Source: Micrococcales bacterium (GTDB taxonomy: Bacteria > Actinomycetota > Actinomycetes > Actinomycetales > CAWJMD01). From it: a stretch of DNA of 43,647 nt. The notes under the pieces are model-generated. The model was not told the origin of the DNA. It did no database searches and was given only the letters and a program-made list of their open reading frames with translations. The position numbers and the translations under genes were made by a program. Numbering within the stretch: position 1 is the stretch's first letter; each line of letters starts with the position of its first letter. The stretch lies in contig PDSI01000141.1 of the NCBI GenBank assembly GCA_002748415.1, positions 1 to 43,647 on the forward strand, in the 5' to 3' direction. Below, in pieces: positions 17,490-25,130 of the stretch.

Positions 17490-19928
17490 CTACAGCTTCT
17501 CCACCGGCGCGTATCGCAGCAGCAGCCGTTTGACCCCGAGCGCGCCGAAGTCGATGTGCGCCATCGCCCGGTCCCCTTCACCGGTCACCTCGACCACGGT
17601 GCCCATGCCGAAGGTGTCGTGGGTGACCTTGTCTCCCACCGCCAGCGTGATCACCGTCCGGTTGCCGGGCGAGCGCACCCCGGGCCGGCGGGCCAGCGCC
17701 GCGGCGGCCGGTGCCCGCCCGTAGTGCGTATCGGCCACCCCGGCGTCCACCACCCGGCGCCAGTCGATGACCTCGGCCGGCACGTCGGCCAAGAACCGGC
17801 TGGGCGGGCCGTAGTTCTGTGAGCCGAACACCGAGCGGGTCACCGCCCGGCTCAGGTACAGCCGCTGGCGTGCCCTGGTTACCCCCACGTAGGCCAGCCG
17901 GCGTTCCTCGGCCAGGTCCTTCTGGCTCCCTAGCGAGCGCTGGTGCGGGAACACGCCCTCTTCCATCCCGGTCATGAACACCACGTCGAACTCCAAGCCC
18001 TTGGCGGTGTGCAGGGTCATCAACGTGACGACACCGTCCTCGGTGCGCTCCAGTTCAGCCTGCCCGGCGGCCACCGCCTCGTCCGGTAGGTCGTCGGCGT
18101 CGGCCACCAGGGACACGTCGGTCAGGAAGTCACTGAGGGTGCCGTCCGGGGTCTGGGTCTCGAACTCGCCGGCGACGGCGATGAGCTCCTCCAGGTTCTC
18201 CAGGCGGGTCTCGTCCTGCGGGTCGCGGCTGTCCCGCAACATCGCCGCGTACCCGCTGCAGTCCAGGATGGCCACGATCAGCTGGCCGAGGCCCACCCCG
18301 TCGGCCAGCAGCGACCGCAGCTCGGCCAGCAACGCGGTGAAGGCGCCGATGGCGTTGACCGCGCGGGCGCCGATGCCGGGCGCGTCACCGGCCCGCTCCA
18401 GCGCGGCCGCGAAACTGATCCCGTCCCGTTGCGCCAGCGCGGCCACGCACGCCTCCGCCCGGTCGCCGATGCCTCGTTTCGGCATGTTGAGGATGCGTCG
18501 CAGGCTCACCGTGTCATCCGGGTTGTCCAGCACCCGCAGATAGGCCAGGGCGTCCTTGATCTCGCGCCGCTCGTAGAACCGGGTACCACCGACCACCCGG
18601 TAGGCCACCCCGGCGCGCACCAGCACATCCTCGATGGCCCTGGACTGGGCGTTGGTGCGGTAGAAGACCGCCACGTCGCCGTGGCGCACGTCGTGGCGAG
18701 CGTGCAGATCGGCGATCTCGTTGACGACGAAGGACGCCTCGTCGTGCTCGCTGTCGGCGGTGTAGCCGACGATCTTGGCCCCGTCACCAGACCCGGTCCA
18801 CAGGTTCTTGGGCACCCGGTCCGGGTTGTGGGAGATGATCGCGTTCGCGGCGGTCAGAATCCGCTGGGTAGAACGGTAGTTCTGTTCCAGCGCGACGGTA
18901 TGCGCATGTGGGTAGTCGGCCTCGAATTGAACGATGTTGCGGATCGTGGCGCCGCGGAAGGCGTAGATGGACTGGTCGGCATCACCGACCACCGTGAGTT
19001 CCGCCATCGGCAGTTCCGGCTCAGCGGCAGCGTCGGCCCGGCCGTCCGCCGGCTCGGCCGCCGGTCCACCCACCAGTTCCCGGATGAGCACGTACTGGGC
19101 GTGGTTGGTGTCCTGGTACTCGTCGACGAGGATGCGCCGGAAGCGCTGCCGGTACTTGGCGGCCACCTGCGGGAAGACTTGCAACACGTTGACCGTGGTC
19201 ATGATCAGGTCGTCGAAGTCGAATGCCTGCGCCGCCGCCAGCCGGGCCTGATAGTCCGCATAGACCTGGGCCAGCAGTCCCTCGGCCTCCGTGCCGCTGC
19301 GCGCTGCGGTAGTGGCGAACGTGTCCGGGTCGATCAGCTCGTTCTTCAGGTTGGACACCTTGGCCGCCATCGCCCGCGGCGGGTGTCTCTTGGGATCCAG
19401 GTCCAGTTCCCGGCAGACCAGGGTCATCAACCGGCGGGAGTCGGTGGCGTCGTAGATGGAGAAACCGGACCGGATGCCGATGGTCGATGCCTCGTACCGC
19501 AGGATCCGCACGCACGCGGAATGAAACGTGGACACCCACATCCGTCCGGCGCGCGGCCCGACCAGCGCGGCCACCCGCTCGCGCATCTCGGCGGCGGCCT
19601 TGTTGGTGAAGGTGATGGCCAGTATCTGCCCAGGATGCGCGTCCCCGCTGGCCAGCAGATGGGCGATGCGGTGGGTGAGCACCCGGGTCTTGCCCGACCC
19701 GGCGCCGGCCACGATGAGCAGTGGCGAGCCGCGGTGCAGCACCGCTTCGCGTTGTTGCGGGTTGAGCCCGTCGAGCAGGTGCCCGGTGGGCGAGCCGTCC
19801 TCATCGGTCGTGATCCGGCCGTCCCCGGCTGCGAGGTCCTGACTCCCCCGAGCCGCCGCTTTCGGCGTACGTTCCTCGATCAGCTGGGCTTCCTGGTTCA
19901 GCGGCAGTCGCTGCCGGCCGCTGCTCAC
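17490..19928 (-). CDS. pcrA: ATP-dependent DNA helicase UvrD1/PcrA
   Basis: An 812-residue SF1A 3'-5' helicase acting in DNA repair. All helicase motifs are present: Q-motif GLNPQQREAVLH (about 55-66), motif I AGAGSGKTRVLTHR, Ia ITFTNKAAAEMRERV, II VDEYQDTNHAQY, III VVGDADQSIYAFRGA, IV EQNYRSTQRI, V VTLMTLHTAKGLEFDVVFM and VI VGVTRARQRLYLS. The C-terminal 60 residues (VGDKVTHDTFGMGTVVEV) form the Tudor-like domain that binds RNA polymerase in PcrA/UvrD. The GTG start overlaps the stop of the upstream membrane-protein gene by 4 bp (GTGA). The ~35-residue N-terminal extension before the Q-motif is hydrophilic and probably disordered. Confidence 0.97.
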   Translation of the reverse strand: MSSGRQRLPLNQEAQLIEERTPKAAARGSQDLAAGDGRITTDEDGSPTGHLLDGLNPQQREAVLHRGSPLLIVAGAGSGKTRVLTHRIAHLLASGDAHPGQILAITFTNKAAAEMRERVAALVGPRAGRMWVSTFHSACVRILRYEASTIGIRSGFSIYDATDSRRLMTLVCRELDLDPKRHPPRAMAAKVSNLKNELIDPDTFATTAARSGTEAEGLLAQVYADYQARLAAAQAFDFDDLIMTTVNVLQVFPQVAAKYRQRFRRILVDEYQDTNHAQYVLIRELVGGPAAEPADGRADAAAEPELPMAELTVVGDADQSIYAFRGATIRNIVQFEADYPHAHTVALEQNYRSTQRILTAANAIISHNPDRVPKNLWTGSGDGAKIVGYTADSEHDEASFVVNEIADLHARHDVRHGDVAVFYRTNAQSRAIEDVLVRAGVAYRVVGGTRFYERREIKDALAYLRVLDNPDDTVSLRRILNMPKRGIGDRAEACVAALAQRDGISFAAALERAGDAPGIGARAVNAIGAFTALLAELRSLLADGVGLGQLIVAILDCSGYAAMLRDSRDPQDETRLENLEELIAVAGEFETQTPDGTLSDFLTDVSLVADADDLPDEAVAAGQAELERTEDGVVTLMTLHTAKGLEFDVVFMTGMEEGVFPHQRSLGSQKDLAEERRLAYVGVTRARQRLYLSRAVTRSVFGSQNYGPPSRFLADVPAEVIDWRRVVDAGVADTHYGRAPAAAALARRPGVRSPGNRTVITLAVGDKVTHDTFGMGTVVEVTGEGDRAMAHIDFGALGVKRLLLRYAPVEKL

Positions 19929-20281
19929 GGGACGGAGATGGCCGCCCACAGGACGGCGATCGCCGTGTTCAGCAGCGCCAGCACACCCATGGTGATGACG
20001 AGTTTGGCGACGGGTGGGGACTTGCGCGCCTGTGTCTCGGCCAGGCCGAGGATCGCCACAGCGATCAGCAGCTTGACCCCGATCTTCATGTGGTCCGGCT
20101 CAGCGTAGGTGCCGATGCCCATTTCCTGGAAGGTGACGATGATCAGCCCGGTCAGTAGCTGGATACGCGCGCCCCACAGGACGAGTGGGATGATCCGGTC
20201 CCGGTTGGCCAACCAGCCGCCGATGAGCATGGCCATGCCGATGACGTGGCACAAGACAACGAGGTTGTACACGAGATTCAC
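19925..20281 (-). CDS. Four-helix membrane protein coupled to pcrA
   Basis: A 118-residue protein with four hydrophobic segments (about 4-22, 34-52, 66-80 and 91-114) and short loops. It looks like the small integral membrane proteins often found directly before pcrA in actinomycetes; no function is established that I know of. The GTG start at 20281 has no strong ribosome binding site. Its stop overlaps the GTG of pcrA, so the two are co-translated. Confidence 0.8.
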   Translation of the reverse strand: MNLVYNLVVLCHVIGMAMLIGGWLANRDRIIPLVLWGARIQLLTGLIIVTFQEMGIGTYAEPDHMKIGVKLLIAVAILGLAETQARKSPPVAKLVITMGVLALLNTAIAVLWAAISVP

Positions 20282-20325
20282 GTCTCACAGCTTCTCATGC
20301 CCACCTCAAGCGCCCGAACCACGCA

Positions 20326-20361
20326 TCAGGGCACAGCCCTCATGCGAGAACTGTGCCCTGA
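20326..20361 (-). terminator. 11-bp stem hairpin downstream of the NlpC/P60 gene
   Basis: TCAGGGCACAG (20326-20336) and CTGTGCCCTGA (20351-20361) are perfect inverted repeats with a 14-nt loop. It follows the stop of the NlpC/P60 gene and precedes the start of the next operon on the same strand, the expected place for a terminator. No U tract is present. Confidence 0.65.
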
Positions 20362-20376
20362 ATCAGTTGGTGGTGA

Positions 20377-20398
20377 ACCGGCCGGCTGCCCGGCCGGT
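20377..20398 (-). terminator. Second GC-rich hairpin downstream of the NlpC/P60 gene
   Basis: ACCGGCCGG and CCGGCCGGT are perfect 9-bp arms with a CTGC loop, starting 15 nt after the stop codon. With the hairpin at 20326-20361 it makes a tandem terminator that isolates the riboswitch-controlled gene from pcrA. Confidence 0.65.
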
Positions 20399-20412
20399 CC
20401 GAGGCGATCACC

Positions 20413-21165
20413 TCAGTCCTTGATGACCCGGATGATCGAGTACCGGTTGGTCCAGATCTTGCGTGCGCCGACGGACTTCCCCGACCGCGGCGCGTCGTAC
20501 ATCATGCCGTTGCCCAGGTAGATACCCACGTGCCCCGGCATGTGGACCAGGTCACCGGCGCGGGCCTGGCTGCGTGGAACCAACTGGCCGGCGCCGCGCT
20601 GAGCGCTGGAGGTGCGAGGCAGGCTGACGCCGACCTGGCGGTAGACGTACTGGGTGAATCCAGAGCAGTCGAAACCGGCCGGGGTGGTGCCGCCGTAGCG
20701 ATATGGGGTGCCCTCGTAACGGCGCATGACCTCTAGCACCCTCGCACGCTGTCCGGAGACTCGCGTACTGGCAGCTGCGACCGGCTTGGCAGCGGGCTTC
20801 GGTGCGCTCGCCTGGGGCGCGCCGCGCGTCGACGCCGACCGCGTCGTACGCGCCGGCTGCGTCCGGGCAGTCCGTGCGGGCCGCGCTGGAGCGGTTCGCC
20901 GCACGGCCGACTTGGCCTTGCTCTGCCGGTAGGAGCGGTTCGGGAAAGCGGCGGCGGGCGCCGTCGTCGTGTTGGAGGTGGTGGTGTTCGCGGCTTGGTT
21001 CGCGGTCTGCGCCGAGGGAGCGGCCTCGGAGCCTGTGGCCATGGTGGCAATGAGACCACCGGAGGCAAGAGCTACCGCGGCACTGCGCGCACCGACGGAC
21101 TGGGTGAACTGGGGTAAGGGATTGCTGGCACGGCCGGGGGCGCGGTGCCGGGGTGTATGAGTCAA
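20413..21165 (-). CDS. Secreted NlpC/P60 cell-wall endopeptidase
   Basis: Hydrolyses peptide bonds in peptidoglycan stems. The 250-residue product has an N-terminal export region with hydrophobic core AAVALASGGLIATMATGSEA (about 29-48), a long Ala/Thr/Arg/Pro-rich linker (50-135) and a C-terminal NlpC/P60 domain (about 139-250). The catalytic Cys167 is in AGFDCSGFTQYVY and His212 in MPGHVGIYLG; a third polar residue after DAPRSGKSV is likely. The start chosen is TTG at 21165 with a GAGAGG binding site 7 nt upstream. The frame stays open further upstream, but that part is the riboswitch. The gene is monocistronic between the riboswitch and a tandem terminator. Confidence 0.9.
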   Translation of the reverse strand: MTHTPRHRAPGRASNPLPQFTQSVGARSAAVALASGGLIATMATGSEAAPSAQTANQAANTTTSNTTTAPAAAFPNRSYRQSKAKSAVRRTAPARPARTARTQPARTTRSASTRGAPQASAPKPAAKPVAAASTRVSGQRARVLEVMRRYEGTPYRYGGTTPAGFDCSGFTQYVYRQVGVSLPRTSSAQRGAGQLVPRSQARAGDLVHMPGHVGIYLGNGMMYDAPRSGKSVGARKIWTNRYSIIRVIKD

Positions 21166-21180
21166 GACTTGACCTCTCTT

Positions 21181-21379
21181 GCGCCTGCGAAGTGAGCTGA
21201 CGGGTTCGGGTGGGAGGTTTGTCACCCGGCCGATGCCTTGCATCGGCTTCACCCCGGGATCAGCGTGCGGATCGTTCCCCGATGACGATCCGTGTGTCGC
21301 CAGATCCATGGTGGTTCCCCCGCCCCTGCCGACGGTGGTTGCTGGTTCCGCGACGGTGGCAGGGCTCGGCGTCCGTTGC
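21181..21379 (-). ncRNA. c-di-AMP riboswitch (ydaO/yuaA type)
   Basis: The leader of the NlpC/P60 gene carries the conserved ydaO-class blocks in order: GCCGAGCCCTGCC, GGGGGAACC, CGGGGTGAA, CCCGAACCCGTCAGCT and CGCAGGCG. Supporting helices are GCCCTGCC/GGCAGGGGC, a hairpin CGGATCGT/ACGATCCG, an 8-bp hairpin GCCGATGC-AAG-GCATCGGC and a closing CGCC/GGCG. In actinobacteria this class senses c-di-AMP and represses resuscitation-factor and NlpC/P60 wall hydrolase genes. The last helix ends directly before the AGAGAGG binding site, so control at translation initiation or just before it is plausible. The identification is from recognised consensus blocks and was not scored with a covariance model. 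Confidence 0.88.
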
Positions 21380-21382
21380 GGT

Positions 21383-21406
21383 CCGTCACATCCGTGTATG
21401 TGACGG
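21383..21406 (-). promoter_or_regulatory. 9-bp hairpin or operator at the 5' end of the riboswitch transcript
   Basis: CCGTCACAT and ATGTGACGG are perfect arms around CCGTGT. The predicted start site near 21408 puts it at the extreme 5' end of the mRNA, so it may be a protective stem, or a palindromic protein-binding site on DNA. Confidence 0.5.
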
Positions 21407-21414
21407 CGAAGAAG

Positions 21415-21444
21415 ACCATAGGACAGCTGGGGCGCCAATGTCAC
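21415..21444 (-). promoter_or_regulatory. Promoter of the riboswitch-NlpC/P60 unit
   Basis: On the minus strand GTGACA (21439-21444) is followed after 18 bp by TATGGT (21415-21420). Transcription would start near 21408, about 30 nt before the riboswitch. Confidence 0.6.
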
Positions 21445-21514
21445 ACCTTCATCACGCCCGCGCATCGGAAAGACCGCCCACACAGCGTTTTTGAGCACGA
21501 ATCCACCACTTTAC

Positions 21515-21590
21515 GTGCCGTAGATCACACCGGATCATGTCATCCTGCCGGGCGTGTCGCGCATTACGACTGGTGCCGCCCAGATCACAC
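21515..21590 (-). promoter_or_regulatory. Two Crp-like motifs upstream of the riboswitch promoter
   Basis: GTGCCG-TA-GATCACAC at 21515-21530 and GTGCCG-CCCA-GATCACAC at 21573-21590 are the same motif with a 2-bp spacing difference. On the minus strand the first reads TGTGATCTACGGCACGT, close to the TGTGA-N6-TCACA type bound by actinobacterial Crp proteins. They lie about 110 and 170 bp upstream of the predicted start. Confidence 0.4.
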
Positions 21591-21609
21591 AAGGTAACCC
21601 TTGGGCGAT

Positions 21610-22305
21610 TTAGGCGTGTTCCACGAAGATGTGCGCCGCTCGTTCCCGGCAGACCAGCACGGCCTTGTCGGTTGTGCCGGTTCCGATGATCTTCAGCTGA
21701 TCATCGGCCACCGGAGTGACGTCGATGCTGGCACCGGCCCGCACGCCCGCCTCCCACAGTGCGGTCAGTTCCGCGGGGTCGCCCTGAATATTCTCCCCCA
21801 GCCTGCGGACGACGAAGGTCCCACCAGACTCGTGCGCCGACAACGGCTGCACTCCATTGCGAAAGCTCTCCACACTCACTTCGTGCCCGCCCAGGGCACC
21901 GAGGCCGGGAATCGGGTTGCCATAGGGGGACCGGGTAGGCCCACCCAGCAGATCCATCAGCTTGAGTTCCACGTCGGTGCTCATCACGTGTTCCCAGCGG
22001 CAGGCCTCCTGGTGCACCAGCGGCCAGTCCAAGCCGATGACGTCCAACAACAGCCGTTCTGCCAGTCGATGCCGGCGCATCACCTCGGTTGCCTTGGCCA
22101 GGCCCGCGCTGGTCAGCTCCAGGTGACGGTCCTGTTCCAGCCGGACCAATCCGTCACGCTCCATCCTGGCCACCGTCTGCGACACGGTCGGGCCGCTCTG
22201 ACCCAGCCGCTCGGCGATGCGCGCCCGCATCGGCACCACTCCCTCTTCGATCAGCTCGAAGACGGTTCGCAGATACATTTCCGTGGTGTCGATCAAATCG
22301 CTCAT
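21610..22305 (-). CDS. ideR: Iron-dependent repressor of the IdeR/DtxR family
   Basis: A metal-sensing repressor of iron uptake. The 231-residue product matches IdeR closely: winged helix RARIAERLGQSGPTVSQTVA (about 27-46), then the dimer and metal domain. Every known metal ligand falls at the IdeR position: Met10, His79, Glu83, His98, Cys102, Glu105 and His106. The C-terminal SH3-like domain (about 150-231) is present, which separates it from short MntR proteins. Start is ATG at 22305 with GGAAGGAC 7 nt upstream. The promoter region carries two ACCC-N3-GGGT palindromes and a mini-ORF, described separately. No IdeR iron box was seen at its own promoter. Confidence 0.95.
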   Translation of the reverse strand: MSDLIDTTEMYLRTVFELIEEGVVPMRARIAERLGQSGPTVSQTVARMERDGLVRLEQDRHLELTSAGLAKATEVMRRHRLAERLLLDVIGLDWPLVHQEACRWEHVMSTDVELKLMDLLGGPTRSPYGNPIPGLGALGGHEVSVESFRNGVQPLSAHESGGTFVVRRLGENIQGDPAELTALWEAGVRAGASIDVTPVADDQLKIIGTGTTDKAVLVCRERAAHIFVEHA

Positions 22306-22354
22306 CGGGGGTCCTTCCAGAGACCGTCGGCAGTTTCGACGGGGATGCACCTCA

Positions 22355-22383
22355 AGCGTAGGACAACCCACAGGGTCAGGCAC
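22355..22383 (-). promoter_or_regulatory. ideR promoter with palindrome in its spacer
   Basis: GTGCCT (-35 candidate, 22378-22383) and TACGCT (-10, 22355-22360) have a 17-bp spacer on the minus strand. The spacer contains the palindrome ACCCTGTGGGT, so a bound protein would block RNA polymerase. Confidence 0.45.
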
Positions 22384-22426
22384 ATCGGCCCCAACTGCCG
22401 TGGACAACTCGGCACCCTGTGGGTTG
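22364..22426. repeat. Pair of 13-bp inverted copies of an ACCC-N3-GGGT palindrome
   Basis: CAACCCACAGGGT at 22364-22376 and ACCCTGTGGGTTG at 22414-22426 are perfect inverted repeats of each other; each contains the 11-bp dyad ACCC-ACA-GGGT. Centres are 50 bp apart, close to five helical turns, which would suit a dimeric regulator that loops or binds cooperatively. Confidence 0.7.
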
Positions 22427-22467
22427 CGGTGACTGCCGGGAATTCGCCGGCCGTCGCTGGTGCGCTG

Positions 22468-22506
22468 CTAGCGGGCAGCCACCTCACGAGTCCGCATGTC
22501 GAGCAC
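22468..22506 (-). CDS. Candidate 12-codon leader peptide with super Shine-Dalgarno
   Basis: The ORF is GTG-CTC-GAC-ATG and so on, encoding MLDMRTREVAAR, ending in TAG. It is preceded by AAAGGAGGTGGTCC (22511-22524), which can pair with all 14 bases of the 16S 3' tail GGAUCACCUCCUUU, with one G-U wobble. The gap between GGAGG and GTG is 10 nt, a little long. A TATCCT -10 candidate lies at 22539-22544 and TTGGTC (19-bp spacer) at 22564-22569, giving a leader of about 25 nt. The stop codon lies in the loop of a GCTGC/GCAGC hairpin. It sits between pdxH and ideR, reading toward ideR. Whether it is translated is unproven; it may be a leader peptide or a standalone small protein. Confidence 0.45.
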   Translation of the reverse strand: MLDMRTREVAAR

Positions 22507-22587
22507 TACTGGACCACCTCCTTTCCCGTGTACCTCACAGGATAAATTCCCGAGCGGGCCGACGACCAATGGTTTTCCGGCGCTCCG

Positions 22588-23247
22588 CTACGGTTGCAGC
22601 CGCGACCAGGTCCAAGCGGCGGCATCCGCGAGATCGGCCGGCCGCCCGGTGCTACTGACCCACCGGATCCGGTCGTGCAGCCGGGACGGTTGCCCCGCCC
22701 ATGCCTCCACCTGCACCGGACGAAGGCGGTACCCGTCCCAGCTGTCCGGCAACGGAACTGGCTGGCCGCCCGCCCGGGCGGCAGCCGCCTCGACCCGCTC
22801 GCGCAACTGCTCCGGCGAAGACACCGCAGCAGACTGCCGGGACGCCACACCGGCGATCTGGAAGTCCCTCGGCCTACTGGCCCAATACTGCTCGACCTGC
22901 TCGCGGCCGAGTTCGGCCACCGGCCCACGGACCCGCAGCTGCCGGAACACCGGGTGCCACCCCAGCACTGCCGCGGCCGCGTCGTTCGCCCGCAACTGGT
23001 GGGCCTTGGCGGACTCCAGGCCGGTGTAAAGGGCCGGACCGAGCGGGCTCAACTCGTGTATGAGAATCAGTCGGACGTCGGGCGTCCCGTCAGCCTCGAC
23101 CGTGGCGAGCGCCATCGTGGTCGGCTCGGGCACCCGCTGGTCGGCCAGCGCCTGCTCCAGCCACGCAGCGATCAACGCATAGGGGGCCAGCACCGGCCCT
23201 GCGGTATACAGGCCGGCGAGCCCTTGCCCCGAAAAACCGTGTCTCAT
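22588..23247 (-). CDS. pdxH: Pyridoxamine 5'-phosphate oxidase
   Basis: FMN-dependent oxidase that makes pyridoxal 5'-phosphate. The 219-residue product shows the family order: ALATVEADGTPDVRLILIHE (FMN-binding strand region), YTGLESAKAHQLRAN, AAAAVLGWHPVFRQLRVRG, VEQYWASRPRDFQIAGVASRQS, and the C-terminal signature WDGYRLRPVQVEAWAGQPSR with LHDRIRWV. It ends in WSRLQP, the conserved end of PdxH. The ATG at 23247 was chosen because the core begins about 25 residues later and GGAAC lies just upstream; the frame is open to 23310. It is monocistronic; a 282-nt leader region of ideR follows. Confidence 0.93.
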   Translation of the reverse strand: MRHGFSGQGLAGLYTAGPVLAPYALIAAWLEQALADQRVPEPTTMALATVEADGTPDVRLILIHELSPLGPALYTGLESAKAHQLRANDAAAAVLGWHPVFRQLRVRGPVAELGREQVEQYWASRPRDFQIAGVASRQSAAVSSPEQLRERVEAAAARAGGQPVPLPDSWDGYRLRPVQVEAWAGQPSRLHDRIRWVSSTGRPADLADAAAWTWSRLQP

Positions 23248-23408
23248 CGTTCCATCATGCGAGCCGGGCGGCAGTTTTCGAGCACCCGGCACCCTCGACC
23301 ATCGCATCACCGCGAAAGCTCAGATACATGTGTTTGGTTCGGTATTCTAGGTTACTTGAGCATGCAGTTATGCGGGTTTACTTGCCGCACTTTCCGGAGG
23401 TCCGTGCT

Positions 23409-25130
23409 ATGTCCGTTCAGCCGGTACTGCCACCGCTGCCCGCAACGGCGGACACGATGGCGTGGCTTCGAGCGCTGGTCGGAGATTCCGCGGCGCCGCT
23501 GGCGCTGGTCAGCGACGGTGCCAGGCGCGAGTTCGAAGTGTTGCTCGCCAGCCCCGGCTTGGCGGAGCTGGCCGGGGTACCGGCCGGGCACGTGGGGACG
23601 GTGACGGTACTGCCAGGGGCGCCCGAGCAGCACGGCGACGGCCCCACCGAGGTCGATCTGCGGGAGCCCTCCCGCACGCCGCAGGACCGGCCGGGTCAGC
23701 TATCCGGCAACCGGCGACGACGGCACGTGCAACTCGGCGGTAGCCCTGCCCGCCTCCTCTGGGTCAGCAGGCACACCACCGGGACCGGCGTCGACCTGTT
23801 GCAGTTCGCACTGCCGCACGAACCGGACGGGGTGCCCGATCTACCTGCCCGGGGGCAACACCAGGTCGACCCCGTCACCGGCCTGAAGACCCGGACCACC
23901 TTCGAACGGCTGGGCCGCACGGCCATCCGCGGCTGTTCGACAGAGCACCCGGTAGCCGTGCTGGCTATCGACCTGGACCGATTCAAACTGATCAACGACC
24001 ACTGGGGACACGATGCGGGTGACGTGCTGCTGCGGGCCATTGCCGAGCGGCTGGTCCAGGCCCACCCAGCCTGGCAGGTGACCCGGATCGGCGGCGACGA
24101 GTTCATCATCACCATCGATGACGTGGGGTCGGCTCAGCTGGCGCACAACGCCGCCCAGCACGCGCTGGCGGCGGTCAGCGACACCAGCATCGTCCATCAA
24201 GGCACCGTGCTGATGACCACGGCCAGCATCGGCGTGTGTATGGTCACCAAGCCGGATACTGAACTGTCCGAGGCCGTGCGCCACGCGGACACCGCGCTGT
24301 ACTCGGCCAAGGCCGCCGGGCGCGGCCGGTACGTGATCGGCGACACCGCACTGGTGGCCGGCAGCGACGCCCGGCTGGCCGCAGAACGAAGGCTGCGCGA
24401 CGCCCTGGCGCGCCGGTCGGTGGATGTTCATTTCCAGCCGATCGTCGACCTGTCCACCTCTCGGGTGATCGCCTACGAGGCGCTGGCCCGGCTGCGGGAC
24501 AACCAAGGGCAACTGATCACCCCGGACGGTTTCATCGCCGTCGCCGAGGAGAGCGGGCTGGTCTACGAACTGGACATCCAGGTGTGGAATGCGGTGTTGC
24601 AACGGGCGATCGGCGCCCCACGGCTGTCCGGCCCCGGAGTCCGGATCGCGGTCAACGTGTCCGGGCGAACACTGAGCGCCGCCGACTTCACCCAGCATGT
24701 GCGTACCGGGCTCGACCGCGCGTCGCTGCCCGGTGAAAAGTTCATCGTCGAGATCACCGAACACAGCGCCCTGGAGAACAGCCCTCGGGTGCAGAACACC
24801 CTGATCGAGCTGACCAGCCTCGGAATCCACTTGGCCATCGACGATTTCGGCACCGGCTATTCCGGGCTGGCCCACTTGCGCCGGCTACCCGTGCAGCACT
24901 TGAAGGTAGACCGGATGTTCGTCGCCCAGCTGAAAGGCGACCCGGGCGCCACCTCGACGGTGAAGGCGATCATCGAGATCGCCCATGCCCACGGCCTGGC
25001 CGTGATCGCCGAGGGCGTGGAGTCCGCCGGCGACGCCCGCTCGCTGCACGAACTGGGCTGCAACGCCGCGCAGGGGTGGCTGTTCGGGGCACCCGCCCCG
25101 CTGGACCCGCTGAACCCGCGGTACCGCTGA
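23409..25130 (+). CDS. GGDEF-EAL protein (c-di-GMP synthesis/breakdown)
   Basis: A 573-residue soluble protein without membrane segments. An N-terminal region of about 150 residues of unknown fold, with Arg/Gly/Pro-rich stretches, precedes the GGDEF domain (about 154-310; active-site GGDEF at 228-232, with DLDRFKLINDHWGHDAGD) and an EAL domain (about 325-565; EAL at 357-359, NVSGRTLS, VEITEHSAL, AIDDFGTGYSGL, LKVDRMFV, VIAEGVES). Both catalytic sets look complete, so either activity is possible. No RxxD inhibitory site is seen just before GGDEF. Start is ATG at 23409 with CCGGAGGTCC upstream. It is divergent from pdxH. The 3' end is part of a 30-bp direct repeat. Confidence 0.94.
   Translation: MSVQPVLPPLPATADTMAWLRALVGDSAAPLALVSDGARREFEVLLASPGLAELAGVPAGHVGTVTVLPGAPEQHGDGPTEVDLREPSRTPQDRPGQLSGNRRRRHVQLGGSPARLLWVSRHTTGTGVDLLQFALPHEPDGVPDLPARGQHQVDPVTGLKTRTTFERLGRTAIRGCSTEHPVAVLAIDLDRFKLINDHWGHDAGDVLLRAIAERLVQAHPAWQVTRIGGDEFIITIDDVGSAQLAHNAAQHALAAVSDTSIVHQGTVLMTTASIGVCMVTKPDTELSEAVRHADTALYSAKAAGRGRYVIGDTALVAGSDARLAAERRLRDALARRSVDVHFQPIVDLSTSRVIAYEALARLRDNQGQLITPDGFIAVAEESGLVYELDIQVWNAVLQRAIGAPRLSGPGVRIAVNVSGRTLSAADFTQHVRTGLDRASLPGEKFIVEITEHSALENSPRVQNTLIELTSLGIHLAIDDFGTGYSGLAHLRRLPVQHLKVDRMFVAQLKGDPGATSTVKAIIEIAHAHGLAVIAEGVESAGDARSLHELGCNAAQGWLFGAPAPLDPLNPRYR

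Noticed and set aside
18429..20108. 559-residue open frame opposite pcrA
   Set aside because: Helicase motifs are all on the minus strand; the plus-strand frame has the Gly/His/Val/Arg bias of a shadow.
21166..21498. N-terminal extension of the NlpC/P60 protein to 21498
   Set aside because: The extension is the translated riboswitch; the signal-peptide-like N-terminus begins at the TTG at 21165.
22511..22524. Plus-strand GGACCACCTCCTTT as the 3' end of a 16S rRNA gene
   Set aside because: Only 14 nt match and nothing upstream resembles rRNA; it is better explained as a Shine-Dalgarno on the minus strand.
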